A stretch of DNA of 64,000 nt from assembly GCF_001905005.1 (NCBI RefSeq), contig NZ_LWKZ01000025.1:124001-188000 (forward strand), written 5' to 3'. The translations under genes and the position numbers were made by a program. Below the pieces are notes generated by a model. It ran no database searches and was not told the DNA's origin. It saw only the letters and a program-made list of their open reading frames with translations. Every line of letters starts with the position of its first letter. Positions within the stretch are counted from its first letter, which is position 1. The stretch is from Streptomyces sp. CB02923. GTDB lineage: Bacteria > Actinomycetota > Actinomycetes > Streptomycetales > Streptomycetaceae. This document shows positions 25,982-34,539 of this stretch, in pieces.

Positions 25982-27034
25982 ATGACGGACCCGGACCGCA
26001 ACTCCCGCCGGCAGGCGGGGGCGGCCGACACCGTACTGACCCTGCCCGGCTCGACCCTCACCACCCCCGGCCCCGGCCGGACGAACGGCGGCCCCGGCGG
26101 CGTCACCCTCGGCCTCGACATCGGCGGCACCCTCGTCAAATCCGCGCTGGTCGCCCCCGACGGCACCGTCCGGCACGAGAGCCGCTGCCCGACCCGCGCC
26201 GCGGACGGCCCCGAAGCCGTCCTGCGCACCGTCCTCGGCCACGCCGCCACGGCGCTGGCCGCGGCGCGCGCCGCGGGCGAGGACGTGCGCGCGGTGGGGG
26301 TGGCCTCGTGCGGGCTGGTGGACGAGGACGCGGGCACCGTCGTGTTCTCCGCCTCCATCCAGTGGCGCGACCTGCCGCTGCGACGGCTGGTCGCCGAGCA
26401 CCTCGGACTCCCGGTGGCGCTCGGCCACGACGTACGGTCCGGCGGCCTCGCCGAGGCGCGGCTGGGCGCGGGCCGCGGGCACCGGGTCGTCCTCTTCGTG
26501 CCGGTCGGTACGGGCGTGGGCGGGGCGCTGCTGCTGGACGGGCAGCCGTTCCCGGGCAGCAACTGGCGCTCGGCGGAGGTCGGGCACGTCGTCACCCGGC
26601 CGGACGGTACGGCGTGCCCGTGCGGCCAGCGCGGCTGTCTGGACACCATCGCGGGCGGCGTCGCCATCGCCCGCCGCTACAACGAGCGGCGCGGCACGCT
26701 GCCCCCGGTGACCGGCGCGCAGGAGGTGGCGCGCCGCGCGGCGGCCGGTGACCCGGCGGCCGTACAGGTCTGGGGCGAGGCGGCCGACGCGATGGCACAG
26801 ACCCTGCTCGCGGCGATCACGCTCTTCGACCCGGCCGTCCTGGTGCTGGGCGGCGGCCTCAGCCAGGCGGGGGAGCAACTGCGCGCACCCCTGCGGCGCG
26901 GCCTGGAGGAGCGCGCCGCCTTCCAGGCCCTGCCCGACCTCGTCTTCGCCCAACTGGGGGAACGGGCGGGCCGGATCGGCGCCGGACTGCTGGCGTGGGA
27001 CCTGCTCCCCGCCCGCGAAGGAGTACGGACATGA
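25982..27034 (+). CDS. ROK-family sugar kinase
   Basis: A 350-residue ROK protein without an N-terminal HTH, so a kinase rather than a repressor. The phosphate loop LGLDIGGTLVKSAL follows a ~40-residue low-complexity N-terminus; the zinc motif CPCGQRGCLDT and the EVGHVV segment with catalytic surroundings are present. It probably phosphorylates glucose, N-acetylglucosamine/mannosamine or a related aminosugar. GGAGGAACC precedes the ATG. It ends the main operon and overlaps a candidate 40-codon ORF. Confidence 0.88.
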   Translation: MTDPDRNSRRQAGAADTVLTLPGSTLTTPGPGRTNGGPGGVTLGLDIGGTLVKSALVAPDGTVRHESRCPTRAADGPEAVLRTVLGHAATALAAARAAGEDVRAVGVASCGLVDEDAGTVVFSASIQWRDLPLRRLVAEHLGLPVALGHDVRSGGLAEARLGAGRGHRVVLFVPVGTGVGGALLLDGQPFPGSNWRSAEVGHVVTRPDGTACPCGQRGCLDTIAGGVAIARRYNERRGTLPPVTGAQEVARRAAAGDPAAVQVWGEAADAMAQTLLAAITLFDPAVLVLGGGLSQAGEQLRAPLRRGLEERAAFQALPDLVFAQLGERAGRIGAGLLAWDLLPAREGVRT

Positions 27035-27153
27035 GCGTTCAGGTCCGGGCGGGAACGGTCACGGAGGCGTCCGTACGCGGGCACGGCGAGCCCCAGCTCC
27101 GTACCCTCATCGGCTGCCGACCCGGCCCTGACCGGCCGCGCGGACGCCGCTGA
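27031..27153 (+). CDS. candidate 40-residue small ORF coupled to the ROK kinase gene
   Basis: The ATG overlaps the ROK kinase stop (ATGA) and has AAGGAG eight bases upstream, a better ribosome site than many genes here. It encodes MSVQVRAGTVTEASV followed by an Arg/Pro-rich tail and stops at TGA 27151-27153. It may be a real small protein, or the remnant start of a lost downstream gene. No family recognised. Confidence 0.35.
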   Translation: MSVQVRAGTVTEASVRGHGEPQLRTLIGCRPGPDRPRGRR

Positions 27154-27242
27154 CCGGGTCTGCCCGCGGCGCGCCGGGGCCGGGGGAAACGGGCATGTAC
27201 ACCGCAGTGGGCGCGGCGGACCGGCTCCAGGGCCCCGTCGTC

Positions 27243-27318
27243 GGGTTCGCTGTCCCTGAGCCGCATCCGCCGCCTTGCGCCGGGTTCGCTCGCCCTGAGC
27301 CGGGTTCTCCTCCCCTGA
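27243..27318 (+). repeat. three direct repeats upstream of the NCS1 permease
   Basis: GGGTTCGC followed by a CCCTGAGCCG block occurs at 27243 and 27282, and a degenerate third copy (GGGTTCTCCTCCCCTGA) at 27302. They fill the untranslated region before the permease ATG and could be regulatory or a small duplication. Confidence 0.55.
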
Positions 27319-27331
27319 AAGGGGCCCGACC

Positions 27332-28783
27332 ATGAAGCACCCCGCCTCCGGCGCCGCCGCGTCCGACGGCCCGGACCGCCCCCTCGTCGAGGGCCGCACC
27401 ATCGAGGCCGTACCGGAGACCGAACGGCACGGCCGCCCGCGCGACCTGTTCGCCGTCTGGTTCGCCGCCAACATCAGCCCGCTGACCATCGTCTCCGGCA
27501 CCATCGCCCCGCTCGTCTTCGGCCTCGGCCTGTGGCCCGGCATCGCCGCGGTGACCCTCGGCAACCTGCTCGGCGGCTTCCTGATGGCCCTGCACGCGGC
27601 GCAGGGCCCCCGGCTCGGCGTCCCCCAGATGATCCAGAGCCGCGGCCAGTTCGGCAGCCACGGCTCGCTGCTCGTCACGCTCGTCGTCGTCTTCATGTAC
27701 GCGGGCTGGTTCGCGTCCAACCTGGTCATCGCCGGACAGGCGCTGCACCGGTCGGTGCCCGCCGTGGACACCTCCGGCTGGCTGGTGCTGTGCGCGCTGG
27801 CCGGGCTGGTCGTCGCGGTCGTCGGCTACGACCTGATCCACCGCGTCGGCCGCTGGGCCACCGTCGTGACCCTCGCGCTGCTCGCCCTGTGCGCCGTACG
27901 GGTGTTCCTGGCCCCCGGCGTCCTCGAACGCGCCGCGGACGCCACCGGCTTCACCCTCTCCGGCTTCGTCGGCATGACCGCGATCGGCATCCTGCTCCAG
28001 ATCACCTACGCCCCGTACGTCTCGGACTACACCCGCTACATGCCCGCACACGCCGCGTCCCGCCGCTCCACCCTGTGGTTCACCTACTGGGGCAGCGTCC
28101 TGGGCAGCGTGCTGCCGATGTTCCTCGGCATCGTGATGGGCCTGGCGGTGGCCGGCGACGCGATCACCGGGCTGGACACCGTCCTCGGCGGCACCCTGTC
28201 CGCCGTCGTCCTGTGCTCCTTCGCCGTCATCGTCGTCCACGTCAACTCGATGAACCTGTACGGCACGTCGCTGTGCCTGGTGACCGCCGCCCAGACCTTC
28301 CGCCACAGCTGGCTGCCGGGCCGCCCGACCCGTACGGCGCTGATCGCGGGCCCGCTCGCCCTGGGCCTGACGCTCGCCCTGGCCTTCCAGGACACCTTCC
28401 TCGCCTCGTACACCGACTTCCTGGCGATCCTCCAGTACGTCCTGATCCCGTGGACCGCCATCAACCTCGTCGACTACTACCTGATCCGGCGCGGCCACTA
28501 CCACGTGCCGTCCTTCTTCGCGCCCGGCGGCGGCGTGTACGGGCGGATCAACGGCCCGGCCGTCCTGGTCTACGCCGCCAGCTTCGCGCTGGAGATCCCC
28601 TTCATGCACACCTCGGCCTACACCGGCCCGGTCGCCGCGGCACTCGACGGAATAGACCTCTCCTGGGCCGTGGGCCTGCTGATCCCCACCGTCGCGTACT
28701 GGCTCATCGCCCGCCGCCGCACCGCACCCGACTTCCTCACCGCCACGGCACCCGCCCCCGCCCTCCCCCAGGAAGGCTCCTGA
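27332..28783 (+). CDS. NCS1-family permease (purine/cytosine type)
   Basis: A 483-residue membrane protein with about 12 transmembrane helices and the NCS1 pattern: an N-terminal region ending FAVWFAANISPLTIVSGTIA, GPRLGVPQMIQSRGQFG after helix 2, and YAPYVSDYTRYMP in the middle. NCS1 carriers import nucleobases, hydantoins, thiamine-like compounds or related N-heterocycles with Na+ or H+. AAAGGGG precedes the ATG. It lies 297 bases after the ROK gene, so it may belong to the same cluster or to the two-gene unit with the next gene. Confidence 0.9.
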   Translation: MKHPASGAAASDGPDRPLVEGRTIEAVPETERHGRPRDLFAVWFAANISPLTIVSGTIAPLVFGLGLWPGIAAVTLGNLLGGFLMALHAAQGPRLGVPQMIQSRGQFGSHGSLLVTLVVVFMYAGWFASNLVIAGQALHRSVPAVDTSGWLVLCALAGLVVAVVGYDLIHRVGRWATVVTLALLALCAVRVFLAPGVLERAADATGFTLSGFVGMTAIGILLQITYAPYVSDYTRYMPAHAASRRSTLWFTYWGSVLGSVLPMFLGIVMGLAVAGDAITGLDTVLGGTLSAVVLCSFAVIVVHVNSMNLYGTSLCLVTAAQTFRHSWLPGRPTRTALIAGPLALGLTLALAFQDTFLASYTDFLAILQYVLIPWTAINLVDYYLIRRGHYHVPSFFAPGGGVYGRINGPAVLVYAASFALEIPFMHTSAYTGPVAAALDGIDLSWAVGLLIPTVAYWLIARRRTAPDFLTATAPAPALPQEGS

Positions 28784-28785
28784 CC

Positions 28786-29316
28786 ATGTCCACCACCCCC
28801 GACTTACGCATCGAGGCAGCCCGCCTCCTCCACACCAACCGCTACCTCACCCTGGCGACCGCCACTCCCGGAGGCGTCCCGTGGGCCGTCCCCGTCACCT
28901 ACGCGTGGGACGACGCGGACCGCTTCTACTGGTGGTCCGCCTCGGACGCGGTGCACTCCCGCAACATCTCCGCCAACCCCGCCGTCTCCCTCCTGGTCTT
29001 CGACTCCCAGGTGTCCGACGCCGAAGCACAGGCCCTCTACGGCGAGGCCACCGCCCACGCCCTCGCCCCGGCCGGCCTCCCGGAAGCCCTCGCGGTCTTC
29101 TACGCCCGCCGCTACCCGGACCCCGCCGTCCGCGCCCGCAGATCCCGCGAGCCCGCCGAGTTCCAGGGCGACTCCCCCAAACGCTTCTACTGCGCCACCG
29201 TCCACACCTACTCGGCACTCACCCCCGACCCCCACCCGACCCACGGCACCGCGGTACCCCACCGCGTCACCTTCCCCTTCACCACGGCCTGGGCCAAGGC
29301 ATACGAGCCGGGGTGA
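28786..29316 (+). CDS. pyridoxamine-5'-phosphate-oxidase-like flavin-binding protein
   Basis: A 176-residue split-barrel protein (PPOX superfamily): RYLTLATATPGGVPWAVPV, FYWWSASDAVHSRNI and NPAVSLLVFDS match the FMN/F420-binding fold. Members reduce or oxidise small substrates or bind haem; the substrate here is unknown. It starts two bases after the permease stop, with GGAAGG upstream, so the two form an operon. Confidence 0.82.
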   Translation: MSTTPDLRIEAARLLHTNRYLTLATATPGGVPWAVPVTYAWDDADRFYWWSASDAVHSRNISANPAVSLLVFDSQVSDAEAQALYGEATAHALAPAGLPEALAVFYARRYPDPAVRARRSREPAEFQGDSPKRFYCATVHTYSALTPDPHPTHGTAVPHRVTFPFTTAWAKAYEPG

Positions 29317-29397
29317 GCCGAAGCTTCTTCAACGACACTTCCGCAGCCGGGCGGCCCTCAGCGGCGCTTGCACAGCCGGACCGGCAGCGCCACCGCC

Positions 29398-30870
29398 TCA
29401 AGTGACGTCCCCGCCAGGCATGTCAGGGCGGTGGCGGCCGTGCCCCGTAGCCGCTTCGTAGGCGGCACCGACCCGTAGGACGGACAGGTCCGCGCGCGGC
29501 GGGCCGATGATCTGGAGGCCCACGGGGAGGCCGCCGGGAGTGAAGCCCGCCGGTACGGACAGGGCGGGCGTGCCCAGGACGGACACGAAGTAGGCCGAAC
29601 GCATCCAGTCGATGTACGTGTGCTGCGGCTCCCCGGCGACCTCCGCCGGGTACTCCAGCGCCGCGTCGAACGGCACGACCTGGGACACCGGCGCCAGCAG
29701 CACGTCGTAGCGGGCGAAGAAGGCGACGGCGCGCAGATGCAGCCGCGCGCGCCCGGCCGTGGCGCCGGCCAGGTCGGGGCCGGTCAGGCGGCGGCCCTGT
29801 TCGATGTTCCCGGCAAGGCTCGGCTTCAGGCCGTCGCGGGACGCGTCGAGCACCGCGCCGAGCGCGAGATCGAAGTGATGGGCCCGCAGGACGCGGAAGA
29901 CGTCGTCGGCCCCGTCCAGGTCCGGGCAGTCCTCCTCGACCCGGCAGCCCAACTGCCGGAACACCTCCAACTGCGGCTCCAGCACCTCCCGTACGGCGGA
30001 GTCGACCGGCACCCGGCCGCCCAGATCGGGCGCCCAGGCCACCCGCAGCCCGGCGAGACCGCTCTCCGGCGGCTCGCGGAACAACGCCCCCGGCGCCTCC
30101 AGGCTGACCGGACAGCGCGGATCGGGCCCCGCCATGGCCGAGAGCAGCAACGCGGCATCGGCGACCGTACGGGCCATCGGCCCCGGCACGGTCAGCGTGT
30201 CCCACGGGTTCGACGCCGGATACGACGGCACCCGCCCGGGGGTGGGACGCAGCCCGACGACGTTGCAGAACGACGCCGGATTGCGCAGCGAACCGCCCAT
30301 GTCGGAGCCGTCGGCGAGCGGTTGCATCCCCGCGGCCAGCGCGGCCGCCGCGCCTCCGCTGCTGCCGCCCGCCGAACGGCTGAGGTCGTACGGATTGCGG
30401 GTCACGCCGAACACGGGGTTGAACGTGTGCGAACCGGCCCCGAATTCCGGCACATTGGTCTTCCCGATACGGACCGCCCCGGCGGCCTGGATGCGCTGCA
30501 CGAGCAGTTCGTCCTCGTCGGGGACCGTGTCCGCGCGCAGCGGCGAGCCGTGGGTGGTGCGCATACCGCGGGTGAGGTGGGTGTCCTTGAAGGCGATGGG
30601 CAGCCCGTGCAGGGGCCCGGCCCGGCCGCCGCGCGCCAGGTACTCGTCGGCGGACGCGGCAGCCGCCATCGCGCCTTCGGGGTCGAGGGTGACGATGGCG
30701 TTCACGTGCGGGTTGACGCGGTCGATGCGGTCGAGGTGCGCGCGGACGACCTCACGGGAGGAGAGCTCACGGCGGCGGATACGGGCCGCCAGGCCGACGG
30801 CGTCGGCGTAGATCAGGCCGGGGTCGCCGTCGGGGCCGCCGGGGCCGGTACCAGGGCTGGTGCGGGTCAT
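29398..30870 (-). CDS. amidase (amidase-signature family)
   Basis: A 490-residue amidase with the Ser-cis-Ser-Lys triad visible: Lys in PIAFKDTHL, the glycine/serine signature SAGGSSGGAAAA and the nucleophilic Ser in ADGSDMGGSLRNP. It hydrolyses an amide to acid and ammonia; substrate unknown. The ATG at 30870 has GAGGA five bases upstream; a GTG four codons earlier is less likely. It is convergent with the PPOX-like gene and may be co-transcribed with the upstream kinase-like gene on the same strand (134-base gap). Confidence 0.9.
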   Translation of the reverse strand: MTRTSPGTGPGGPDGDPGLIYADAVGLAARIRRRELSSREVVRAHLDRIDRVNPHVNAIVTLDPEGAMAAAASADEYLARGGRAGPLHGLPIAFKDTHLTRGMRTTHGSPLRADTVPDEDELLVQRIQAAGAVRIGKTNVPEFGAGSHTFNPVFGVTRNPYDLSRSAGGSSGGAAAALAAGMQPLADGSDMGGSLRNPASFCNVVGLRPTPGRVPSYPASNPWDTLTVPGPMARTVADAALLLSAMAGPDPRCPVSLEAPGALFREPPESGLAGLRVAWAPDLGGRVPVDSAVREVLEPQLEVFRQLGCRVEEDCPDLDGADDVFRVLRAHHFDLALGAVLDASRDGLKPSLAGNIEQGRRLTGPDLAGATAGRARLHLRAVAFFARYDVLLAPVSQVVPFDAALEYPAEVAGEPQHTYIDWMRSAYFVSVLGTPALSVPAGFTPGGLPVGLQIIGPPRADLSVLRVGAAYEAATGHGRHRPDMPGGDVT

Positions 30871-31004
30871 GGCCGTCCTCACCGGTCGCGCGGGCGCGGG
30901 GGCTCATCGTCGGGACGCGGGGCGAGGGGCGTCAAGGGGGCCGCGACGCCGGGGAGGCCGATGAGCCCGGCCGCCGGACCCTCGCCCTCTCCCCCGCGTC
31001 CTGC

Positions 31005-31913
31005 TCACACCTTCAGCCCGGCCCTCTCCACCAGCGCGGCGATCACACCCCGGGCCCGCTCCACGGCCTCCCCGTCACCATGGCGTACCCCGCGTTCCAT
31101 CGCCCCGGCGGCGTCCAGCGCCGCGAGCGCCGGCAGCGCGTACCGCTCCGCGTCCGTCAGCTCCCGCCCGTAGCCGCGCAGGAAGGCGGTGCGCAGGGCC
31201 CGGTCGGGCTGCCACGGGCCGTACACCATCCGTACGAGGTCCTCGGCCGCGCACCCGGCCCGCGCCTGCGCGAAGCCGACGAGCGCCAGCCGCGGACCCG
31301 CCGCGTCCCACAGGAAGTGGTGCTCGCCGAGGTCGCCGTGGAGGAAGCCTGCGGGCAGCGGCGGAAGCAGGTGCAGCACCGCGGCCTGGTCGAGGATCAG
31401 CTGCCGCTCGGCCGCGTCCAGCACGCCCGCGTCCGACAGCGCGGCCGCCTGCCGCTCGGCGTCCGCGCGCCGCCCGGCCGCCCACCGGTCGGTGCCGCCC
31501 GCCGTCGCCGCGTCGCACGCGTCGTGCAGGCGGCGCAGCAGACAGCCCGCCTGCCGGTACCTCTCCGTACGGTCCCCGTGTTCTTCTTGGCCCTCCACGT
31601 CCCTCTGGTCCGGCGGGCCGGTGCGGCCGGGCACGGCGGTGAGCAGCAGCGCGAGCCTGCCAGGGTCGCTGTCGACGAGGGCCGGCGCGTGCGCGTGGCC
31701 GAGGGCGGGGACGGCGTGGCGGTACGCGTGCGTCTCGCGCGTGTAGCGGTCCGGCGTCGGCGCCACCTTGAGGAAGAACCGGGCCGCGTCCCCGCGCGTC
31801 AGCTCCCACACCCGCGAGCCGGTCCACCGCCACGAGACGTCGCGGACCTCGGTGATCTCGCCGCCGGCCCGGCGGCGGGCCCAGGCACCGATGGTGTTCG
31901 GGACGGATGGCAC
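31005..31913 (-). CDS. APH-family phosphotransferase-like protein with altered active site
   Basis: A 302-residue protein of the aminoglycoside/choline kinase fold. The ATP lysine (FFLKVAPTPD) and catalytic Asp (LHGDLGEHHFLWD) are present, but the metal-binding Asn of HGDxxxxN is His, and the DFG aspartate is missing: LALVGFAQARAG stands where IDFGxAxxG is expected. It may be a pseudokinase, or use a different metal geometry. The GTG start has GGAGG five bases upstream. No aminoglycoside specificity can be claimed. Confidence 0.8.
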   Translation of the reverse strand: MPSVPNTIGAWARRRAGGEITEVRDVSWRWTGSRVWELTRGDAARFFLKVAPTPDRYTRETHAYRHAVPALGHAHAPALVDSDPGRLALLLTAVPGRTGPPDQRDVEGQEEHGDRTERYRQAGCLLRRLHDACDAATAGGTDRWAAGRRADAERQAAALSDAGVLDAAERQLILDQAAVLHLLPPLPAGFLHGDLGEHHFLWDAAGPRLALVGFAQARAGCAAEDLVRMVYGPWQPDRALRTAFLRGYGRELTDAERYALPALAALDAAGAMERGVRHGDGEAVERARGVIAALVERAGLKV

Positions 31914-32238
31914 AGTTCCTCCTCGTTGACGCCGGTTCGGACGGGTGCTCGCAGAACGAGGCCCGCGGACCGTGCGTCACGGTCCCACGAGGGCGGCCTC
32001 TCGGTCGAAAGTTCGACCACCCCGTCAACGCGCGGCCCGGCCGGGGGCGCGCGAGGCGCGATTCACCCGGCCGTGGTCAGCCACCCGTTCCGGGGATTGC
32101 GGCCTGCCGGATGGCCGGAAGTGGGCAGCGACCGGCCGGACACCGGCATACCGGGTTGTACAGTTGCGCAATCCAGCAAGTCACTTGCCAAGTCCACAGC
32201 GCACCGCGTGACGCGCACCGATCCGCCGGGGGATCCAC
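31914..32238. other. divergent intergenic region with a small inverted repeat
   Basis: 325 bases between divergent genes with no supported ORF. GCAAGTCACTTGC at 32176-32188 is an inverted repeat (arms GCAAG/CTTGC), and AAGTC recurs right after it; it may be an operator for the rightward membrane-protein gene. Nothing else evident. Confidence 0.5.
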
Positions 32239-33033
32239 ATGCCAGGCACCGACTCCCTACGGGCCGAGGAGGCCGCCGTCTTCGCGCACGTCCTCGGCGA
32301 GGCACTCGACGCCCCCGAGGTCAGGGACGCGATGCGCCGCACCCCCGGAGCCGCCGACCGCGAGCAGCTGCGCCGCCGGGCCCAGGAGGAACGCGACACC
32401 CTCTGCGCCACGGCGGCGGCCGAACACCGGACGTACGCCCGGCTGCGCGCCGAGGCCGACGCACGGCCCACGGACGGTACGCGCCCGGCCGCCCGTACGG
32501 CCGCGGACTCCGGCGGCGGCCTGCTCCCCGCCCTCGCCGTCCTCGTACCGAGCCTGGGCGCGGTGGCCGCCGCCCTCTTCCTCGCGATCGGCTTCGGGAT
32601 GCGGCTCGTCGGCTTCCACCGGGAGTTCGCCGACGAACTGGTCTACGCGGGCTGGCTGGCCGCGGGCGTCGCGGCGGCGGCGACCGTCGCCGGGCTGGTC
32701 TGGATGCTGGTGACGGCGGCCCGCAACCGCTCGGCGGCCCCCGCGAACGGCGGCCCGGCCACCGGCGACGACGCCGCCCCGGACTCCGAGGTGGTGCGGG
32801 CCCAGGCCGCCTGGCAGGCGGCCCTGCTGGAGCGCGGCATCCTGCCGTTCCTGCTGGACCGCATCCAGGAGGAGCCGTCGGACACCCGCGCGGCGGCCCC
32901 GGCGGACCGCGTCCGCCCCGGCTACTCCGCACCCGAGTACGCCAGTCCGGAGTACGCCAGCCCCGAATACGCCAGTCCCGGGTACGGGAGCCCCGCATAC
33001 GGGAGCCCCGCGTACGAAAGCCCCGACCGTTAA
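32239..33033 (+). CDS. two-helix membrane protein with C-terminal pentapeptide repeats
   Basis: 264 residues of unknown function. Residues 1-90 are charged and helical, two transmembrane helices span about 95-120 and 133-157, then a cytoplasmic helical stretch (AAWQAALLERGILPFLLDRI) leads to a tail of six pentads of the type (E/G/A)Y(A/G/E)SP. The helix-tail combination is typical of conserved Streptomyces membrane proteins with no assigned role. GGGGGATCC precedes the ATG. Confidence 0.75.
   Translation: MPGTDSLRAEEAAVFAHVLGEALDAPEVRDAMRRTPGAADREQLRRRAQEERDTLCATAAAEHRTYARLRAEADARPTDGTRPAARTAADSGGGLLPALAVLVPSLGAVAAALFLAIGFGMRLVGFHREFADELVYAGWLAAGVAAAATVAGLVWMLVTAARNRSAAPANGGPATGDDAAPDSEVVRAQAAWQAALLERGILPFLLDRIQEEPSDTRAAAPADRVRPGYSAPEYASPEYASPEYASPGYGSPAYGSPAYESPDR
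32935..33024 (+). repeat. six tandem 15-base repeats in the membrane-protein gene
   Basis: Units of 15 bases begin at 32935, 32950, 32965, 32980, 32995 and 33010, encoding EYASP, EYASP, EYASP, GYGSP, AYGSP and AYESP. A separate 14-base-period duplication (AAGGGCAATCCGC at 33032 and 33046) overlaps the TAA stop. Confidence 0.88.
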
Positions 33034-33108
33034 GGGCAATCCGCCAAGGGCAATCCGCTTTATCCACAGGGGTAGTTGTGTGTCACGTCACACGGGCACT
33101 ATGGGCGT

Positions 33109-34401
33109 ATGAGGAGGGCCACCAGCCTTGCGCCACCCGGACCGCCGCAGCCGTCACCGCGGCGGTACAACGCCGTACTCCGGCTGTACGACGCGCCCCT
33201 GCACCGGGACTGGGCGTTCTGGCTCACCGTCGGTCTCGCCGCCCTGACGGCCGCCGCCATCGGCACGAGCACGGAGCAGGCGAGCGGCCTGCCCCGCTGG
33301 CTGGACACTCTGCTCGCGGTGCTCACCTTCACCCTGCTCTTCGGGGTGACGCCCGCCTGGGCCCGGCTGCGCATCCGCCGCTGGCGGTGGCGTAAACAGC
33401 AGCTCCGCCCGCCGCCGCCGGTCTCCACACCCCGGGAAACCGCCCCGCCCCACGCGCCCACCCCTTCCCCCGAGTCCGCCCCGCCCCGCGAACCCGCCCG
33501 GCGCGAGTCCGCCCGGCGCGAGTCCGCGTACCCGCCGTCCCCCGACCCGCTGGCCACCGCCCGCCGCGCCCTCCCCCACCCCGTCGCCCGCACGGTGCAC
33601 GAGATGCAGCGGGCGCACACGCCGAAGGAGCGCCACGAGGCGCTGCTCGAAGCCGCCGAGACGCTCGCCGTCACCACGGCGGGACTGCTCCAGGCGCACG
33701 GCATCGGCGAGCGCAACCTCGCGGAGCTCCGCGCCGCTCTCACCGGCGCGGGCACCACCTTCGGCACCTGGACGGTGTGGCTCCACCACGTCTGCCGAGT
33801 CGTGCGGCAGCGCCCGGACGTGGTCCCCGGGCTCGCGGAGGCCCTGCGGGACGGCTCCGGCCCGGCCGCCGGACCGGACGACCCCGGCCTCGTCCAGTTC
33901 CTCGACCGCCTCAAGGGCGAACGCAACCGCACCTCGCACGGCGACAAGCCCCGGACGCAGGAGGAGGCGTCCCTGCGCCTCGCCGAGCACCAGCTCCTTC
34001 TCGAACGGGCCCTGATATGCGCCCAGTTCCTCCACGGCCTGCCCTGGCTGCTCACCGTGTCGTGCGCCTACCAGCGCCGCACCGGCACGTTCGAGGTCGT
34101 GGCGGACCATCTGATGGGCGACCACCCGGACTTCGACCGGCTGACCTTCCCCTGCCCGGCCCCGGTCGCCGACGACACGGTGTACGTGCTCAGCCCGGCG
34201 GGCCCGGTCGCCCTGTCACCGTTCGTCGCCAGCCTGTACTGCGCGCAGTGCGGCCGTCGCGAGATATGCCACGCCCACCGCACGGGGCGCCGCAACCGTC
34301 CGGCGGCCTACAAGAGCTTCGGCCGCGGCCACGTCATCCCGTGCCCCGGACTCGACGACGAGATAGCCGCCCTCCCCGGCCCGCCCCCTTCCCGCCCGTG
34401 A
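33109..34401 (+). CDS. membrane-anchored protein with HEPN-like RX4H motif and zinc-like Cys/His cluster
   Basis: 430 residues. Two transmembrane helices (about 40-60 and 67-85) precede a Pro-rich linker. A helical domain (about 155-320) contains LKGERNRTSHGDKP, where Arg-Asn-Arg-Thr-Ser-His fits the RX4-6H motif of HEPN RNases, followed by a long helix. The C-terminal part has CAQCGRREICHAH, a probable metal site. HEPN domains act as RNases or nucleotide-binding modules in toxin and defence systems, but the motif is short and the assignment tentative. The ATG at 33109 is preferred over an upstream GTG at 33076. Confidence 0.7.
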   Translation: MRRATSLAPPGPPQPSPRRYNAVLRLYDAPLHRDWAFWLTVGLAALTAAAIGTSTEQASGLPRWLDTLLAVLTFTLLFGVTPAWARLRIRRWRWRKQQLRPPPPVSTPRETAPPHAPTPSPESAPPREPARRESARRESAYPPSPDPLATARRALPHPVARTVHEMQRAHTPKERHEALLEAAETLAVTTAGLLQAHGIGERNLAELRAALTGAGTTFGTWTVWLHHVCRVVRQRPDVVPGLAEALRDGSGPAAGPDDPGLVQFLDRLKGERNRTSHGDKPRTQEEASLRLAEHQLLLERALICAQFLHGLPWLLTVSCAYQRRTGTFEVVADHLMGDHPDFDRLTFPCPAPVADDTVYVLSPAGPVALSPFVASLYCAQCGRREICHAHRTGRRNRPAAYKSFGRGHVIPCPGLDDEIAALPGPPPSRP

Positions 34402-34419
34402 TGCCACGACCCTAGATAG

Positions 34420-34434
34420 AAATGGGACCCATTT
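34420..34434. promoter_or_regulatory. candidate Zur box upstream of the zinc-limitation operon
   Basis: AAATGGG-A-CCCATTT is a perfect 7-1-7 inverted repeat inside the AT-rich stretch GATAGAAATGGGACCCATTT at 34415-34434. Actinobacterial Zur boxes have this 7-1-7 layout with flanking TGAAAA/TTTTCA. CATATA at 34436-34441 could be the -10, so the site would cover the promoter. Genes downstream are classical Zur targets. Confidence 0.68.
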
Positions 34435-34539
34435 TCATATAGCCTCGGACGGCACCGGCGCCGGTACGTGCCCGCAGGACGCCCGCACGGCCCCCGCGCG
34501 CCGCTCAGCACACCCGTGCCCAGGAGAGGTTTTCGCACC

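Noticed and set aside
15078..27034. Classical 2-deoxystreptamine aminoglycoside cluster
   Set aside because: No 2-deoxy-scyllo-inosose synthase, no soluble GT4 transferase, no deacetylase in the window; only the oxidation-amination logic is shared.
31005..31913. Aminoglycoside resistance kinase
   Set aside because: The DFG aspartate and the HGDxxxxN asparagine are missing, so resistance activity cannot be claimed.
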